In this document: piece after piece, positions 63,347 to 64,000 of the stretch
Layout of the letters: each line of letters opens with the position of its first letter
How positions within the stretch are numbered: position 1 is the first letter of the stretch
Assembly: GCF_000430825.1 (NCBI RefSeq)
Contig: NZ_AUMT01000005.1
Location: forward strand, 303,060 to 367,059
Reading direction: 5' to 3'
Source: Chryseobacterium daeguense DSM 19388
GTDB lineage: Bacteria; Bacteroidota; Bacteroidia; Flavobacteriales; Weeksellaceae
DNA length: 64,000 bases
Translations under genes and position numbers: made by a program
The notes under the pieces: generated by a model
Told to the model about the DNA's origin: nothing
Seen by the model: only the letters and a program-made list of their open reading frames with translations
Databases searched by the model: none

Positions 63347-63417
63347 GGTACTTTGGCCGAGCGGCTAGGCAGTGGTCTGCAACACCATCTACAGCGGTTC
63401 GAATCCGCTAGGTACCT
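63347..63417 (+). tRNA. tRNA-Cys (anticodon GCA)
   Basis: A full cloverleaf of 71 bases. The acceptor stem GGTACTT pairs with AGGTACC (one G-U), followed by discriminator T as usual for Cys. The anticodon loop CTGCAAC with GCA sits between GTGGT and ACCAT. The T loop is GGTTCGAATCC. CCA is not encoded. It has its own promoter and terminator. Confidence 0.95.
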
Positions 63418-63421
63418 CATC

Positions 63422-63470
63422 GCCTTTCTATATAAAACTGATTATCAGTGATTTATAGAGAGGCATTTTT
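63422..63470 (+). terminator. Terminator of tRNA-Cys
   Basis: GCCTTTCTATA pairs with TATAGAGAGGC (63454-63464, one G-T pair). Inside it ACTGA / TCAGT forms a second stem. A T-rich stretch follows. Confidence 0.75.
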
Positions 63471-63574
63471 ATTTTGTGTCTATTTTTGTGTCAACAATAT
63501 AAAAACATCTAAAAATTTACAGTTTACTCTCCAAATTTTTTTAATAAATCAATAGAAACAACCATAAATAAGAA

Positions 63575-63597
63575 ATGCCCAGAGCAAGTCTGGGCAT
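63575..63597. repeat. 9-bp hairpin ATGCCCAGA / TCTGGGCAT
   Basis: Perfect stem with loop GCAAG in the spacer between tRNA-Cys and the IS3-type element. No T run; its role is unclear. Confidence 0.5.
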
Positions 63598-63677
63598 ATA
63601 GTAATATTTTAAAGTGCAGCATTAATGCGAAATTAATGGGGCACTAATATTGTATTTGATATAAATACATTGCAAAG

Positions 63678-64000
63678 TGGAGTTGCTAACTTTGTTAGGA
63701 CACAATTCTTATACTCTTTATCTTTAAGAGTATGAAAAAGATCAGAAAAAATTACAGTCTAGAGTTTAAGATCCAAGCAGTATCTTTAAGTGAGCAGCGA
63801 GGCAATGTATCCTCGGTAGCTGAAGAATTTGGGATCTGTAAAGAAAGTCTCGTTAATTGGCGAAAACTTCACAAAGAAGGTAAACTTAGCAAGGAAAAAC
63901 AAATATCCTCTGATCCAATAAGGGAAGAGTTATTGAGACTTCGCAAAGAACTGGAAGAAACAAAGCTTGAACGTGATATCTTAAAAAAGGCGGTAGGCAT
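63678..64000 (+). mobile_element. IS3-family insertion sequence, left part
   Basis: The transposase frame OrfA is intact to the window edge. The left terminal repeat may begin near TGGAGTTGC (63678), since IS3 ends start with TG, but the right end lies outside the window, so this boundary is only a guess. Confidence 0.55.
63732..64000 (+). CDS. IS3-family transposase OrfA (partial)
   Basis: 89 codons to the edge, starting MKKIRKNYSLEFKIQAVSLS. A helix-turn-helix (residues 20-45, VSSVAEEFGICKESLVNWRK) is followed by a leucine-zipper-like heptad region (LLRLRKELEETKLERDILKKA). That is the normal layout of OrfA in IS3, where OrfB with the DDE catalytic core follows by programmed frameshift. It would bind the IS ends. 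Confidence 0.92.
   Translation, partial: MKKIRKNYSLEFKIQAVSLSEQRGNVSSVAEEFGICKESLVNWRKLHKEGKLSKEKQISSDPIREELLRLRKELEETKLERDILKKAVG

Overview
The window is chromosomal DNA of a member of the Bacteroidota, class Flavobacteriia, most like Chryseobacterium or a close relative (Weeksellaceae). The evidence is a type IX secretion (T9SS) cargo with a C-terminal sorting domain, a T9SS plug-type protein, a GLPGLI-family protein, the DUF4290-murA and rpmB-rpmG-DUF4295 gene pairs, low GC, almost no Shine-Dalgarno sequences, and many promoters with the Bacteroidota -7 box TAnnTTTG. No rRNA, CRISPR array or prophage is visible. One tRNA (Cys, GCA) is present, and the start of an IS3-family element lies at the right edge.

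Layout. 1-9.3 kb: the start of a secreted protein, katG, a haem-binding protein with a DCC-family protein, a lipoprotein alpha-amylase, DUF4290-murA, a free-standing NIL domain, a YiiX-type lipoprotein and a DUF1801 protein. 9.4-12 kb: a T9SS-secreted fibronectin III / cleaved-adhesin protein whose reading frame is broken. 12.2-19.9 kb: an aminotransferase, a lipoprotein, murB, proC, a GLPGLI pair, an XRE regulator, VanZ and lnt. 20-24.5 kb: rpmB-rpmG-DUF4295, ftsY, a GlsB-type membrane protein, sppA and folK. 24.5-27.5 kb: two tandem OmpA-family proteins. 27.5-41.3 kb: recQ, fmt, a RibB/RibA-like fusion, a luciferase-like pseudogene, a PIF1-type helicase, a gamma-carbonic-anhydrase-like protein, an Nfu-type protein, hemH, the T9SS plug-type protein and a metallo-beta-lactamase-fold hydrolase. 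41.4-47.7 kb: a probable trehalose locus (TonB receptor, trehalase, MFS transporter, divergent AraC regulator). 48.8-56 kb: a TetR-controlled RND efflux system (adaptor, pump, outer-membrane factor). 56-63.3 kb: a histidine phosphatase, miaA, yicC-like, gmk, nadA, a small bacteriocin-like peptide, folB, a DUF4403 protein and a broken RDD gene. 63.3-64 kb: tRNA-Cys and the IS3-family element.

How it works together. Most of the window is housekeeping: cell-wall precursors (murA, murB), lipoprotein maturation (lnt), protein export (ftsY, sppA), folate (folK, folB), translation and tRNA (fmt, miaA, rpmB, rpmG) and cofactors (riboflavin, NAD, haem, Fe-S). The accessory parts are the trehalose locus, the efflux locus, the secreted proteins and the small cysteine-rich peptide.

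Most notable observations: (1) a composite operator that recurs four times around tetR and the RND genes; (2) start codons 4-6 bases after TAnnTTTG boxes, which suggests leaderless mRNAs; (3) intergenic spacers built from several families of short-word and palindromic repeats; (4) Asp in place of the usual catalytic Cys in MurA; (5) an orphan peptide with a leader like that of double-glycine bacteriocins and six cysteines; (6) four broken genes. I did not find a clear new multi-gene defence or biosynthetic system.
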